Source of the DNA: Gonium pectorale
Lineage: Eukaryota > Chlorophyta > Chlorophyceae > Chlamydomonadales > Volvocaceae
Length of the DNA: 64,000 nucleotides
NCBI GenBank assembly: GCA_001584585.1
Contig: LSYV01000010.1
Coordinates: forward strand, 450,388 to 514,387
Direction of reading: 5' to 3'
Shown here: positions 25,219 to 37,000 of the stretch, one piece after another
Position numbering within the stretch: the stretch's first letter is position 1
How the letters are laid out: every line of letters starts with the position of its first letter
Made by a program: the position numbers and the translations under genes
The notes under the pieces: model-generated
Database searches by the model: none
Seen by the model: the letters and a program-made list of their open reading frames with translations, nothing else
Told to the model about the DNA's origin: nothing

Positions 25219-27826
25219 ATGTCGCCGGGGTCGTCGGCCCTGAAATCCTTGCTTACGCTGGCGCTGGCCGCTACTGCGGGTGCAGCGGTAAGGAACTTTA
25301 GTATGGAACGCTAAGATGACCTTCCGACGGCCGAAGGTGCCGCATGCCGTGCATCCAGGTGTGCTACCTGGTGCTTGAGCGGCGGATGCGGCCGAATGAA
25401 GAGGAAGTGCGCAACGGCGTCTTGGACCTCATCGGAAACACGCCACTAGTGCGGATTGCCAGCCTATCAGAGGAGACGGGGTGTTTGGTGAGTGCGCCCA
25501 CTCCCGTGTCGACGGATGCCGGCGATTCGCCTGGGAGCTTTGGGAGGCTTTGCGGGGGACGGCTTAAGCTGGATAGTGTTAGTTCCCAAGCCCCCAAGCA
25601 TCCCAACTCCGACCCCGCAATTCTCCTATCTGCTAGCAAGCTACCAGTATGTGTTGAAGCCTCGTTCCTTGGTCGGGCCTCGTTCCTTGATCGCTGTGAC
25701 CGTTCTCATAGGAGGAAGACTGGAAGGGCTGTCACCGGTCAGCTTAGTGCCCATGCTGTGATGTACTTCCTTAGATCCTGGCCAAGGCCGAGATGCTCAA
25801 CCCAGGCGGCAGCGTTAAGGACCGCGTGGCGCTTCAGATTGTGACAGAGGCCCTGGCTGACGGGCGGCTGCGGCCCGGCGGGCTCATAACCGAAGGAACA
25901 GCTGGCAGTACGGGCGTTAGCCTTGCAATGGTAAGCCTTCCGGTCAAACGCGCGGGCACTTCAAGGACGGGCGTGGTTAATGCGTAGCATGACGGGCAGG
26001 GGCGTTGTTAGTCCGAGTCCAGCGTTGGCGCACAGCGGTGCAGGGTATATTTGACGGGGCCTGGCCAAGAATGCGACCTGACACGACAACCGCCAGGCCG
26101 CGACAGTGGCACGATGGCCAAATGGGTGTGCACTTGCATAGTTTTGCTCTCAAAGTTTGACGCGAAGGCTACAGGAGTCGTCCGCTTCGGCTGCATCGTT
26201 ACCAGGGCAGGCCCTAGCCGAGCATCTGGGCATCAGCCCACTTTCCACTCCCAGGGACACCTCCTTGTGATGCCCCTCGCCAGGTTGCAGCTGCGCAAGG
26301 CTGCACCTGCGCTATTACGATGCCGGACGATGCGGCCTTGGAGAAGGCCGCAATGATCCAGGCTTACGGAGCCTCCGTACAGCGTGTAAGGCCGGTGTCC
26401 ATAGTGCATCCCGAGCATCCTGTCAACATGGCGCGGCGCACCGCGGCAGCCACGCCCGGGGCGCTGTTCGCGGACCAGTTCGAAAACGAGGCGAACTTTC
26501 GAGCGCACCTGAAGACAGGTGCGTCCCAAGCACACGTATGTGTATCGATGGCCGCGTGCATATATGCAGCCTGGAAGGGGCATGCGCATCGGAGGTGCGC
26601 TCACGGGCCCTGCTCAGGAGCCCTACCCTGAGGGCCTTACAAACCAAGACGTAACCTGAGGGGCTCGGTCTGAACAAGGCCCCAGCCGAAAAGCTCGGGC
26701 CCATCTTTCCTTTGAAAGCATTGTTGTGCCTGCTAACTGACTCTCTTCACTCATGTCATGCCTCCATTAGGCGAGGAGATTTGGCGGCAGACCCGCGGGC
26801 GGCTGCACGCCTTCGTGTCCGGAGCCGGCACGGGGGGCACCGTTGCGGGTGTGTCCCACAGCCTCAAGGCGCGGGACCCGCGCGTCCGTGTCTTCCTGAT
26901 CGACCCGCCTGGCAGCTCGCTCTTCAACAAGGCAGGCGGGCGGGGGGCGGGCGCGGGTGAAAGTGAGGGACTGAAGGGGGGAGGCGAACGACGGTACAGC
27001 TTCCTAGCAGTAGCACGGCAACTAGCGGCTTGGGACGTAGTGGCCATGGGACTCGGGAGCTGGCGCGAGCCTGTAGAGCGGTGGCTTGTCTTGAGAAGCT
27101 TGTTGTTGGGTTTGGGCTGCGTGTTCATGCCGTGGATGACCTCCTGCACAGAAAGCCACGAGACCAACCTGGCATGGCCCTTGCTCTGGCCGCCGCAGGT
27201 CAAGCGCGGAGTGATGTATACGCAGGAGGAGGCCGAGGGCAAGCGGCTGAAAAACCCGTTCGACACGATCACCGAGGGAATCGGCATCAACCGCCTAACG
27301 GCCAACTTCAACCGGGCGCTCATCGACGACGCATTCAGGGGTGCGCAGCGCCGCAGCCGGACGACCCGGTGTGGACACCGCGCTTGCGCATACATACTTC
27401 GGATTGGACCCCTTCCTCTGCTTCTCCTCGTCCCCGTTTCCAGGCAAACCTACGCCGCTCCCTAGCCTGCCACAGCTGTTGCCAGCTGCCTGTTCGCCGC
27501 GTTTGCTGTGTCCCCAAGCCCCAGCGCTTGACTCTTACGGCTGCTCCCGTGGCTGTTTGCACCCCGCCTCAGGCACGGACCGCGAGGCGGTGGAGATGGC
27601 GGCCTACCTTCTCCGCAACGACGGCCTGTGGGTGGGCTCCTCGGCCGCCATGAACTGCGTGGGGGCCGTCAAGGCGGCGCGCGCGCTGGGGCCGGGCCAC
27701 ACCATTGTGACGCTGCTGTGCGACGGCGGGCACCGCCACCTGTCCAAGTTCCACTGCCCGGAGTATCTGCAGTCCATGGGCCTGGTGCCGCGGTGCACGG
27801 GGCGGTCGCTTGAGTTCGTGGCCTGA
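25219..27826 (+). CDS. Cysteine-synthase-like PLP enzyme with N-terminal membrane anchor
   Basis: Fold-type II PLP enzyme of the O-acetylserine (thiol)lyase / cystathionine beta-synthase superfamily, 381 aa. Exons: 25219-25287, 25359-25487, 25775-25930, 26284-26518, 26771-26931, 27199-27340 and 27573-27826; phases agree and 1,146 nt is divisible by three. Residues about 8-30 (LKSLLTLALAATAGAAVCYL) form one hydrophobic segment followed by ERR, a signal-anchor pattern. The core has IGNTPLVRI, the PLP lysine in NPGGSVKDR (Lys81), the substrate loop EGTAGSTG (106-113) in place of the canonical TSGNTG, and the phosphate loop SGAGTGGT. The AGSTG variant is, to my knowledge, seen in a fungal branch that includes yeast YGR012W, also membrane-associated, so classical cysteine synthase activity should not be assumed. 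Intron 5 appears to use a GC donor. Confidence 0.88.
26932..27198 (+). other. Probable GC-AG intron
   Basis: The frame from SSLFNK to VKRGVMYTQ is kept only with the donor AAG|GCAGGC and acceptor CCGCCGCAG. The nearest GT donor (about 25 bp later) adds Gly/Ala codons and shifts the frame of the conserved next exon. Confidence 0.65.
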
Positions 27827-27914
27827 GCGCTTGCGGCGCAAAGGGGGGTCACCAGCTGGCAACCAGTGCAATGCTCCGCTTCGGGTGCTTCCGGAAAGTG
27901 CGCCTCAAGACTCA

Positions 27915-27919
27915 TGTAA
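27915..27919 (+). terminator. TGTAA poly(A) signal of the cysteine-synthase-like gene
   Basis: TGTAA occurs 89 bp after the stop codon, in the usual position for a volvocine gene. Confidence 0.55.
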
Positions 27920-30297
27920 GCAGCCGCACATAGCGCAGTGATTGCGTTGCAGGCGGCCAAGGGCAAGCTATTGTAGTTTTCATGTTCGCCGACCGCTGGT
28001 GGGTTAGCCCGTCACTGGGAAACATGTTGCTTGCAAATCGTTTGGCTTTGGGCAAGCACACATGCCAATGGTGCACGTTCCTCACGGCGATGCCAAAGGG
28101 TATTGCAGTATGGGTCCTTCTTTAGCATGGTCCTTTAATGTCCTGTATGCATGGCGATTGCTTGCGGTGAACGCGACAGGCGAGCTGATCGCATTCAAAC
28201 CGTAAGAAAAGTGATGACCCACGGGTCGCCAAATTCATTATCGGACCGCCATACTATTGCTGTTCACTAGTTTGGCCAGTTGCGGCGGGGCGAGTAGTTA
28301 TGGGTTGGAAGGCCAGCTTGTCCGCGTCTGTACTCCGTAGCAAAAAGCATACGGTGTACAAGGATTAGGTGGCAGGCGTGTGTGGGGCGCAGGACTGCTT
28401 CAACTTGCAACCGGAACAAGCAACCAAAGTCTTGTCGTTTTACAGCTCTGTGTTTAGCAAGCATGCTTCCGCAGAATGCACTCCACACGTGGGTATCATG
28501 CAGGCATAACACAACACGTGCTCAAACACGTGCTCATCCCGTCTGTTGGCCTGCCAGTCAGAGGCGACTAGCGGCACACGGCGGGCATCGACAGCGCCTA
28601 GGTATCTGTCGCGTATTTGCATCATGTTTCTCGCCTGATCGCCCTCCTATTCCACTGCCTGCACCGACGAAAGCATCTGTACCCTATACCCCGTATCCCA
28701 TAGCATCCAGAGGAGCCATCAGTGGGCAGTGCACGGGCTGATCTTCAAGCTCGTCAACAGCTGATCGGCCGGTGCCCCAGTGCCACGTATACATACAAAA
28801 CAATTGTAAGCTCTGCCGCACAGGGCGCACATGGGGACACACTTGCAAGACAACAGGTAAGGTCCAGCCCCTTAGACCAGTAACGAAATACCGCATGCTT
28901 TCGGCCACTTGTCGGGCCCCTTGCACGGTACTTGCGGGTAGCTCCTGCGCATGAGAGCGCACGGCGCCCCCGCTTCTTCCCCTGCCTCCCCCGGAGCCAC
29001 ACCGCAGCTGCCTCCCCCCACCTGCGCATGAAGCAGCGCAATAGAAATGAATGCAAACAAGAAAATGAGCCCAAAGGTCCCAACTTAGCTTCGCCCTCGC
29101 CGTTTCCCGCTCCCGACGTAACCCTTATGCTCACAGCACAATTCACCCCTCTCCCAACACGCTTAGAATCGACAACGCTCAAGAATGCGGCCTTTGGAAT
29201 GAACCCAAAATGCATTCGGCAGCTCTGCCAACATGTACATGCCCAGGTTTGCGAATTGAAACAAATGTGACGGAGAAGGGACCTAGCTGGTCCAACAGAC
29301 GCAAAGGCAGTCCGCGTCTCAAATCCAATGTCTGAGTGCTGCAAGGGCTAATCCAAGCGACACCCCAGCCTCACCTCCCCATTCTCAGTCCATACGCGCT
29401 GCGTACTGAACCACACTGACACTGCATCTGCGCAGGGGACTTCTACAATTACCAACTCTCAGTCCACAGCGCGCAGCTCCCGTCTCGCCCTCTCACGAGC
29501 GTCTGGTGTTACCAAGATGTACCAAGCGGCTTAGAATCCACACGGGGCGCACGCAGAACGTGCCCACATGAAGGAACTCAACACAAAAATGCATCTACTT
29601 GGCGTTGGTTTGAGTCGAGCCACTGATGATTGAGCTGTTCGAACCATCGAAAGGGCACATTCACCGACACACGCTATCTATCATAAAAAAAGAGAACCAG
29701 AAACGGGGAAGGCAGCCTCTACGGACATACACACCCGAGGGTATGATGTTTCCAGCAGGGCGCCGAGTACAGGGCATGGCGGGCGAGGTATACGAGCAGA
29801 CGGGCCCTCCCGGTGTGTCATGTCCAGGTCCTGTTGCCCTTTCCGCCCTAGAGCCCAATCACGCAGTGACGGGGATCCGCGTCGGGGTTATGGCCCTATT
29901 CCTGACCCCGCAAAAGCACTGAAAGGTCTGAAACCCACATAATGTGCAATTCATTTCCAACCAGCTGCACAAATGAGTCGCGTCGTTGCCGCGTACACAT
30001 ATTGAAGAACTACCAGGAAGTACGAAGGTCCGTGCTTCCGGCCATTTATCCAGCCAGCGGCCACAGTGCCCTGCGTGGCCGTGCCAGTAGCCATCCGCGC
30101 TCGGAACAAGAGTCATGAGGTTATGCATTAGAAAATGGCCACCCCCTTCGTCTGAACTGCCAGACGAACTCGCCGAGCTGCATAAGCACAGCACTCGAGT
30201 TGACAGCTCAGCTGCTGTCACAACAATGCGGTCGCTACCCTTCACCGCTGACGGCACCACTCTGGGAGCAGTGCATGCGGCACCATCCGTACCCCAT
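27920..30297. other. Gene-poor intergenic region
   Basis: No exon chain or known domain is visible on either strand. It holds one copy of the 134-bp dispersed repeat (29687-29820). The right end presumably includes the 3' UTR of the intronless minus-strand gene that stops at 30298. Confidence 0.5.
29687..29820 (+). repeat. 134-bp dispersed repeat, copy 1
   Basis: It matches 51586-51719 in the same orientation with three differences by eye. Its longest frame reads through as KRGRQPLRTYTPEGMMFP and onward to GPPGVS. A 16-bp core (CCAGAAACGGGGAAGG) recurs a third time near 42443. It is likely part of a transposable element not otherwise recognised here. Confidence 0.85.
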
Positions 30298-32112
30298 TCA
30301 CTGGTACGGACACACTGTGCGTTCACTGCCGTGCAGCACCCTGCCGTCCGGCAACTGGTACAGCAGGCGGATGGCACCGGCCCGCGGCGGCGGCGGGAGC
30401 ATACACGGCGACGGGATGCCGCCGCCGCTGTCGCCTCCGCTGCGCGGCTGTATGACGACCAGCGGTGCGGGGCCGCCGAGTTGGCCGGACAGCCGGATAA
30501 GGTCAACCACTGCCGGCAAGCGGCCCACGTCCAAATCCAGGACTTGAAACGCAGCGGTCTGCCGGACGGCGTCGTCAGCACCCGGCCGCGCTAGGAAAGG
30601 AGAAGCCGGCGCCGTCTGGGCGGGAGGTGGCGGAGGCAACCCCTGAAATGCGGCACCGGCGCCGGTGTTCGACTGCCCAGAGGCAGAAGGCCCCGCCGGC
30701 GGCGGCAGGTACTCGACGCAGGTCGGCAGCAGGTAGCCGGTGTCAACATCCGCCAACTGCGGCGAGGAATTTCCTCCAACGCCGGCAGCACCACTGACGC
30801 CCGCCGTCATTACCTCGAGCAGCTGCCATGAGTATGCGGCCTCTCCGACGGCGGCCGACGCTTGCGAAGGCGGAATCGACTCAAAGGCGCCGCCGGAGGC
30901 GCTGGTGACGCCACACAGCGGCTGCACCAGGGGAAGCAGCCCATTAAGGCCGGTGGCGCCGAATGCCGGCCACTGCGCCGAGAGGGGCCCTTGCGTAGCT
31001 GCCGAGGGGCGAGGATAGCCCGCAAACCGCAAGAATGCAGCGTCGTTGACGTCAACCAACTGCGGGTCCTCCTCCCGGGTAGCAGCGAGTCTTCCGACGC
31101 TTATGCCGACGTGGCGCTGAGCGGCAGCAGCCGCCGCCGGCTGCAGTCGGAAGGACCCCATTGCGTCAATGTTAACGCCGGAGGTCCGCCACAGGGGTGG
31201 AGGCCCGGCAGCCGACTGGAGGAGCGGTGCGGCCAGCAAGCCAGGCAACGAGGGCTCTGTGGCAAAGGACTGAGGCGCCCCGCAGCCCCAGCCGCTGTCA
31301 CGCGCGTCCTCCAGTGGCCGTTCGCGCTGTGGCAGCTTCAGCTGCGGCTCCGGCCCGTCTCGCGGCGACGGGCCCTGCTGTGCACGAGCACGCGCCGCAT
31401 TCGCCAGTGGGCCCTCGGCGCCACCGCTGCCGTCATGGTCGGGATTCAGCAGCCACCAGGCGGGCGCCAGTGGGGCTGCCGCCACCAGTGCCGCCGCCGC
31501 CGACGCAGCGGCTGTCCACGTCGTAACGACCGGCGGCGGTGGCGGCGGCCAGGTAGGTAGCTGTGCAAGCTTGCTGCTCGCGTCTTCCGCGAGCTCAGCG
31601 TCCAAGTCTGCCGACGCTACCCAAAGCCCGGCGCCGCCGCCGATTGTCATGGCGGCGGCGGCAGCATCTGCGATGGCTGTGGGGGAGGAGGCGCGTATCG
31701 CGTCGGGCAGGCCACCCAGCCGCCAGCCGGCGGCGCCGTCCGAGTCCGGGACGGGCCAGCGGGTCGGCGGCGACGCTGCGCGGCCCCTGGGGGCAGAGGC
31801 AGTCGCAGCGCCGTACCGTTCACGCAGGGCATAATCCACATGCTCGGATCGTACGGCGTGTACAGCGTACGGGTTGCCTAGGTCTGCAGTGTGCTTCCGT
31901 TCGATGGCCATAATGGGGGAATCCCAGGAGCAATCGTCATCGTCGGTGGCGCAGCCGCTAGGGCGGCAGCTAACAACGCTATGTCCGTCGCCGACCTCGT
32001 CAGCGGCGGCGCCGAAGGGCAGGGAGGAGCTGCGGGCACAAGAGGCGGGCAGCCAGACGGCTTGGACGCATTCAAGCATTTGAGGATACTGACTCAGCTG
32101 GCAACTATGCAT
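30298..32112 (-). CDS. Unknown intronless protein, about 604 aa
   Basis: I do not recognise the family. One uninterrupted frame of over 1.8 kb is open; the first good ATG is at 32112 (MHSCQLSQYPQ), although the frame stays open upstream to 32217. The protein is Ala/Pro/Gly-rich. It has an acidic DDDDCSWD stretch followed by MAIERKHTADLGNPYAVHAV, then VDYALRERYG. The C-terminal half carries more varied, folded-looking pieces: LVDVNDAAFLRFAGYPR, YLLPTCVEYLPPP, and FQVLDLDVGRLPAVVDLIR, ending RLLYQLPDGRVLHGSE. No signal peptide or membrane span is seen. Being intronless stands out, as every other long gene here has at least six exons. A stop-poor GC-rich shadow frame is the alternative, but the mixed C-terminal composition argues for a real gene. 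Confidence 0.55.
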   Translation of the reverse strand: MHSCQLSQYPQMLECVQAVWLPASCARSSSLPFGAAADEVGDGHSVVSCRPSGCATDDDDCSWDSPIMAIERKHTADLGNPYAVHAVRSEHVDYALRERYGAATASAPRGRAASPPTRWPVPDSDGAAGWRLGGLPDAIRASSPTAIADAAAAAMTIGGGAGLWVASADLDAELAEDASSKLAQLPTWPPPPPPVVTTWTAAASAAAALVAAAPLAPAWWLLNPDHDGSGGAEGPLANAARARAQQGPSPRDGPEPQLKLPQRERPLEDARDSGWGCGAPQSFATEPSLPGLLAAPLLQSAAGPPPLWRTSGVNIDAMGSFRLQPAAAAAAQRHVGISVGRLAATREEDPQLVDVNDAAFLRFAGYPRPSAATQGPLSAQWPAFGATGLNGLLPLVQPLCGVTSASGGAFESIPPSQASAAVGEAAYSWQLLEVMTAGVSGAAGVGGNSSPQLADVDTGYLLPTCVEYLPPPAGPSASGQSNTGAGAAFQGLPPPPPAQTAPASPFLARPGADDAVRQTAAFQVLDLDVGRLPAVVDLIRLSGQLGGPAPLVVIQPRSGGDSGGGIPSPCMLPPPPRAGAIRLLYQLPDGRVLHGSERTVCPYQ

Positions 32113-34013
32113 ATCGCATCGCGCACGGCATCGAAAAGGCAGTGAATTGTGATATAAAGATCTTCCGCGCCTTCCATCATGACTGTTCTGTCGCGGAACG
32201 GCACTGCGGGCCAGCACCCGTTATGGCTCCCGGCAACGCGAGGTCTCATTCGTATGCGCATGCTACGAGAGGTTTCGGTGTGCTCATTCCCGTACAGAGT
32301 TCCCTCGAAGCGTTGGTATGTATCAAATCCCAGGGGCTAGGCTCCTCAGCTGTGCATCTTCGTCCGACTCCCCTTTTGAAACCCGTGCGGGTGCCCGTCT
32401 TGCAGCCACCTACCCACCCACCCACTTGTACCCAGACACTCACCAAGCAGGGCTCGCGATGTCCCGGCTGCTGTAGCACCAGGCGGGATCATGTTCGCTG
32501 GCATCATGCATGTCGAAGTCACAGGTATAAAGGGTAACCGTGTCTTCCGCCTCGAAATTGCCTGCCCCTCGGGACCCCGCCTCGGCGAGCAAGGCAACAC
32601 TGGCCTTCATGCCAAAGACGCGTCGAGTAAATTGACTATGTCCAGATTCCAGCTATTATGATCAAGAAAACGCCATGCGCGGCCGGTATTCGCACAATTC
32701 GACCCAGATAGGCCGGCTTGGACTGGCCGCTGCTTGGGCTTGCCAGTTGCCACTGCAGGAATCCCAAAGGCGCTTGATGTTCAGACGACCAGCCTCGTGG
32801 CGTCCCTCATGTTCAGGGACTCGAACAAATTAATGCGGGTAGTGCGGCCCACGGTGGCAGGGCATCCAAGTTGAAAGAGCTTCCAACCTGCCTCAATGTC
32901 TGAAACAGCGTGTTTGCATAAGAGACTTGATCACTCAGCTGCACACTGGGACGTGGAGCGGTAAGCTTTAAACTAAATATCAATACACTGATTTGATGTC
33001 TTTAGCATACATTATTGAAGTACGAGGATAAGCGAGCCGACGCCTAAAACAAGGACGATGCATTCCACTTTTTCTTTCCCGTAGACAGACGCCGGGCGTT
33101 AATTCATCATAAAGCAGTTCCGCAACGCTTATCCTTCATGTAGTCATCACGTGCTGTTCGCTCAGCTCAAACTTTTGTATTGGGCACCCAAGGTTCCATG
33201 TTGATGTCTCCCTGCGCTTTTGAATGATGTGTATAAAGAGCTTGATGGTTCATGATGACATTCGCCGTGACGGCCCAGGGGCTCCCGTCTTGGGTTCCCG
33301 CACCATTAGCTTTTTCTACGCTCTTGGCATGAGACCAAATGGGACTCCACACTGCTAAGTACCGCACTGTATGCTGGGCTTAGCACGGCTGCGTCTGCAT
33401 CCCTGCACGAGCGCTGGGCAAGCAAACTGTATGCATGCTGTCTAATCCGTGACGTGAAAACCGTTGCTGTGCATTGCCCGATCCCTGCTGTGTAGGACAG
33501 CTGACTCACCATGCGTCCAAAACATCCACATGGTTGCATGTGGCCGGTTACCCCTGGTCAGGGTTGACTGCAAATAGAGTGGGACACAGCTATCCGTTAC
33601 AAGTCAGGACAGGGTTGCATTCAGCGTCATGACGCACATGGACGACAATGACCGTGCCCCCGGTGAAACAAGCGCCTACCTGCTACACAAACATGCTGAC
33701 GTATGCTCTGGAGGCATGGAGCTAGGCATGGAGGCATGGACCGTGCGCGCGTCTGCACGCTACTGCGTCCCCGCATCAGCACCTTGCTTTCAACTGCCTG
33801 GCGTCCACCCGCCAGGACAGAGGAGCATTGACTGGCCTGCCAAACACGACGGCTTACGAGTGGACATGGGCCCGCACTAGTTGTCCAAGACCAGGGGCCT
33901 AGCCATCCTTGTCGGCTAATCATAATACGCCACCACCGTGATACCGCACTCTTGATAAGGCATTGCTGAAGCGTTCAAGTCACCGATACAACCCGGCGCG
34001 ACCTGCGTCATGC
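32113..34013. other. Gene-poor intergenic region
   Basis: Parts of it (about 32640-33200) are clearly more AT-rich than the genes. Only short frames without motifs are present. The right part includes the epsin 3' UTR with its poly(A) signal at 33597-33601. Confidence 0.5.
33597..33601 (-). terminator. TGTAA poly(A) signal of the epsin gene
   Basis: The plus strand reads TTACA, so the transcript has TGTAA about 415 nt after the stop at 34014. A 3' UTR of this length is normal for volvocine genes. Confidence 0.4.
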
Positions 34014-37000
34014 CTAGAAGCCCAGCCCGGCGAATGGGTCGTGGTTCTTGTGGCCAACCACGCCCAGCGCTGCGCCTGCCTTGTTCATGGCCAAGGGCAT
34101 ACCAGCAGAGCTGGGAGCCACCGTCGACGGGTTGGCCATGTGCGGCGTGGCGGCGGGTGCCGGGAATGCCGCAAAAGGGTCTGCGCCCGCACCTGCAACC
34201 ATGGCGTGGGGCGGCGGTGCACAGGAGTTGGCACGCACGGATAGCGGAAACAGGCATGGCGGGGCCACCTAGACGGACACGGTGGACAACTGCTGCACTG
34301 CACTGCTTTGGTAATCCCCCGATCTAGTACTTGACACAGGCCACAGCTTTGGCGCTGCACCTACCATGAGGTCTGGTCGAGAACGCATCAAACGTGGACG
34401 CGGCAGCCGGATGCGAAGGGACCATCGTCGACGCGGTGGGAGCGAAGGGGTCGAACGCAGCAGCCGCCTGCGACGCCGGGTGCGGCGGGCCAGCCGCAGG
34501 CGGCGAGAAAGGATCAAACGCTGCCGCCGGCGCCTGGGGTGCGGGCCTCGCCCCGGCGCCCGAAAACGGGTCAAAGGCCCCCGCCGGCTGTTGCGCTGGC
34601 TTCTGCGGTATAGCGGAGCCTGAAGCGCTTGCTAGCGCACCGAAGGGATCCGAGGCCGGCGCGGGATGGGCTGCCGCCGGCTGCGGCGTCCGCGCCATGG
34701 CTGGCGGCCCGAAAGCGTCAAACATCGGCACCGGCGTGTCGGGCTTGCGCGGCGCCATGGAGCCGCCGCCAGCGCCGCCTAGCGTAGACAGTGACGCAAA
34801 GGGGTCGGAGGCCGGGACGGGGGCGGGCGCTGCGGGCGCCGACGATGTTGCGAAGGCTGCAGCGAACGGATCGGCTTTCGAAGGGCCGGAGGCAGTGCTG
34901 GCCCCTCCCAAGTTCCCGCCGGCTGACGACGTCGAGGTGCTGGGCGCCGCACCGAAGTCAGCGAAGTCATCCAGTGGCAAGGGCGCTCGGGTTCCTGGCG
35001 CAGTGGAGGTTGCGGTGGGAGGTTTGCTGGCGCCGGTGCCGCCCCCCACACCGAACATCGCGTCCAGCCCCTGGGAGGGAGGTGGGAGGTGTGCAGAACT
35101 TGTACGCCAAACCCATCGCCTTTTCCTGCTGGTTTGCGAGGGGGACTACCGGAAGAGGGCAGAGGATAGGAAGCCCAAGGTGCAGAACCCCAGCATCCAT
35201 CTTAAGGCCAGATGGAACAACCCACCCATCCGAGCCAGGCACACGAACCAAGCACACGGACATAAGGAGGCTTGCGGAAAGGAGCGCGCGCACTAGTGCT
35301 AACTCGACGTCATCAGGCGTTGCGGAGACGCACCAAACAGTTATGACTCATGCCAGGGCGTACAAGCATCATAGACAGCGCCGCGATGATAGGCGCGCTC
35401 ACCCGAATGCCGTAATGCTGCCCTCCCCGGGGGGGCAGCGCCCCGCAAACAACTAGATCAGTACGGATTATGTGCTTTTGGCCAGCTTGCCCACATGCCC
35501 GTCCGTGTCGCACCAATAAACCGCAACACAGTTCCCTGGAGTGATGGGACTCACCGCGCCGGGCGGCCCAGGTGCTCGGGCCGGTGCTGGGACTGGCGCG
35601 CTGGCGAAGTTTGCAAACGGATCTGCGGTAGCCGAGCTTGTCGAAGCCGGTACCGCATCTGTGAAAGCAGCGTCCCACGCTGCCGAGGAGGATGGCGCCG
35701 CGGAGCTGCCAGAGGGCTGCTGCGTTGAACCGCCGGGCTCGTCGCCAAACAGGTCCAGCGTGCTGGCAGGAGCTGCTTGCGCAGCAGCCGCTGCGCTCCC
35801 GCCCGGCGGTGCTGGTGGCGGCGCCAGTTTGACTGTGGCATGGCGGGGGCCATGGTTAGCCCCTCACGTTTACCCCCTCATCCCGGAGGCCATGAAGATG
35901 TAACCCCATGGCGCTTCGACCCTAGTGCTCTGAACAGCACCCGGCAGGGCCAGGACTCAGTCCATGTGCACTTGCAGCGGTTGCCGCTTTTCAGGACAGG
36001 TTTGCACAGGACGCATATTTCAACGTGATGTCCGACATCAAACAGGGCGCCCGGACCAACCGGTCCTGCGGCGTTGCTCCCCGGCCTTTCCCTTTGGCAG
36101 CGCGAGGGGCCAACCCTCCTTATGTACCCACATGAACCGCTCCCGCTTGAGGACGGGGCTAGGGCGATGTTGGCGAACGTGGCGGCCACAGCAGGATTGA
36201 TCTTGATGTCCGACAGCTTTTTCGGGGCTTTGCTGCCTAGTGGACCGGGCAGGGCAGGGATGGCAACAAGGCCGCAGTTGCCAGTGAGGCTTCATATGCA
36301 ATGCCAATGGGTAGAAATAAATACAAGGCGCTAACGCCTACTGACAGGAACACAAACGCTGGCTCACTTTACCAGTGCGGCACGGCCACCACTTCCGGGA
36401 CAGTCCTGAGCCCGCCGCTGCCCGCTGACCAGCCTTGTCGCACGCGCCATAGCTCCATAACGCAACCCCGTCTGGGCCTCCCCCTACCCCTTGCAACGCA
36501 CCAGATGCTGCCGGGTCGACGAGCCCCGGCGGTGCCGATGTAGCCATCTGCTCCTGGAGCTGCCCCTCCGCCTTCAGGCGCTCTATCCGCTTGCGGGTCG
36601 CCTCAAAGGGGTCGTCCGCTTCCTCCCCGCTGCCGCCCGTCGGTCCCGCCGACGCGGAGCGGGAGCTGCCGTCCCGAAGCGGCGGCTGCGGCACGCTGGT
36701 ACTCGGGGCAAAGGCGTTGCCGCCGCCGGAGCCCGAACCGGAGCGGCCGTGGTGGATGCCGGGCCGGTGCACGCTCTCCGTTGAGCCGTAGCCCTATCAG
36801 GAGGAGAACATAGCGGCAGGCATTGTGAGGAGTGCGACGGTGAAGGTTACCCCTAAGCTTATTGATGAGCAGATGCGAGTAGAAGCAGTGCCTCTTATGC
36901 GCCGCACAGGAAGCTAGCATCGCCAATACAAACAAATGAATGGCGAGTGCTCTTATTAGCGCGCGTCGTTGAAGTCGCAAGGAAGTAGCACTGACGAATT

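Noticed and set aside
26758..27465. A 235-codon plus-strand frame over the cysteine-synthase-like gene
   Set aside because: It reads through exon 5, the following intron and exon 6; conserved sequence stops at SSLFNK and resumes at VKRGVMY, so the middle is intron.
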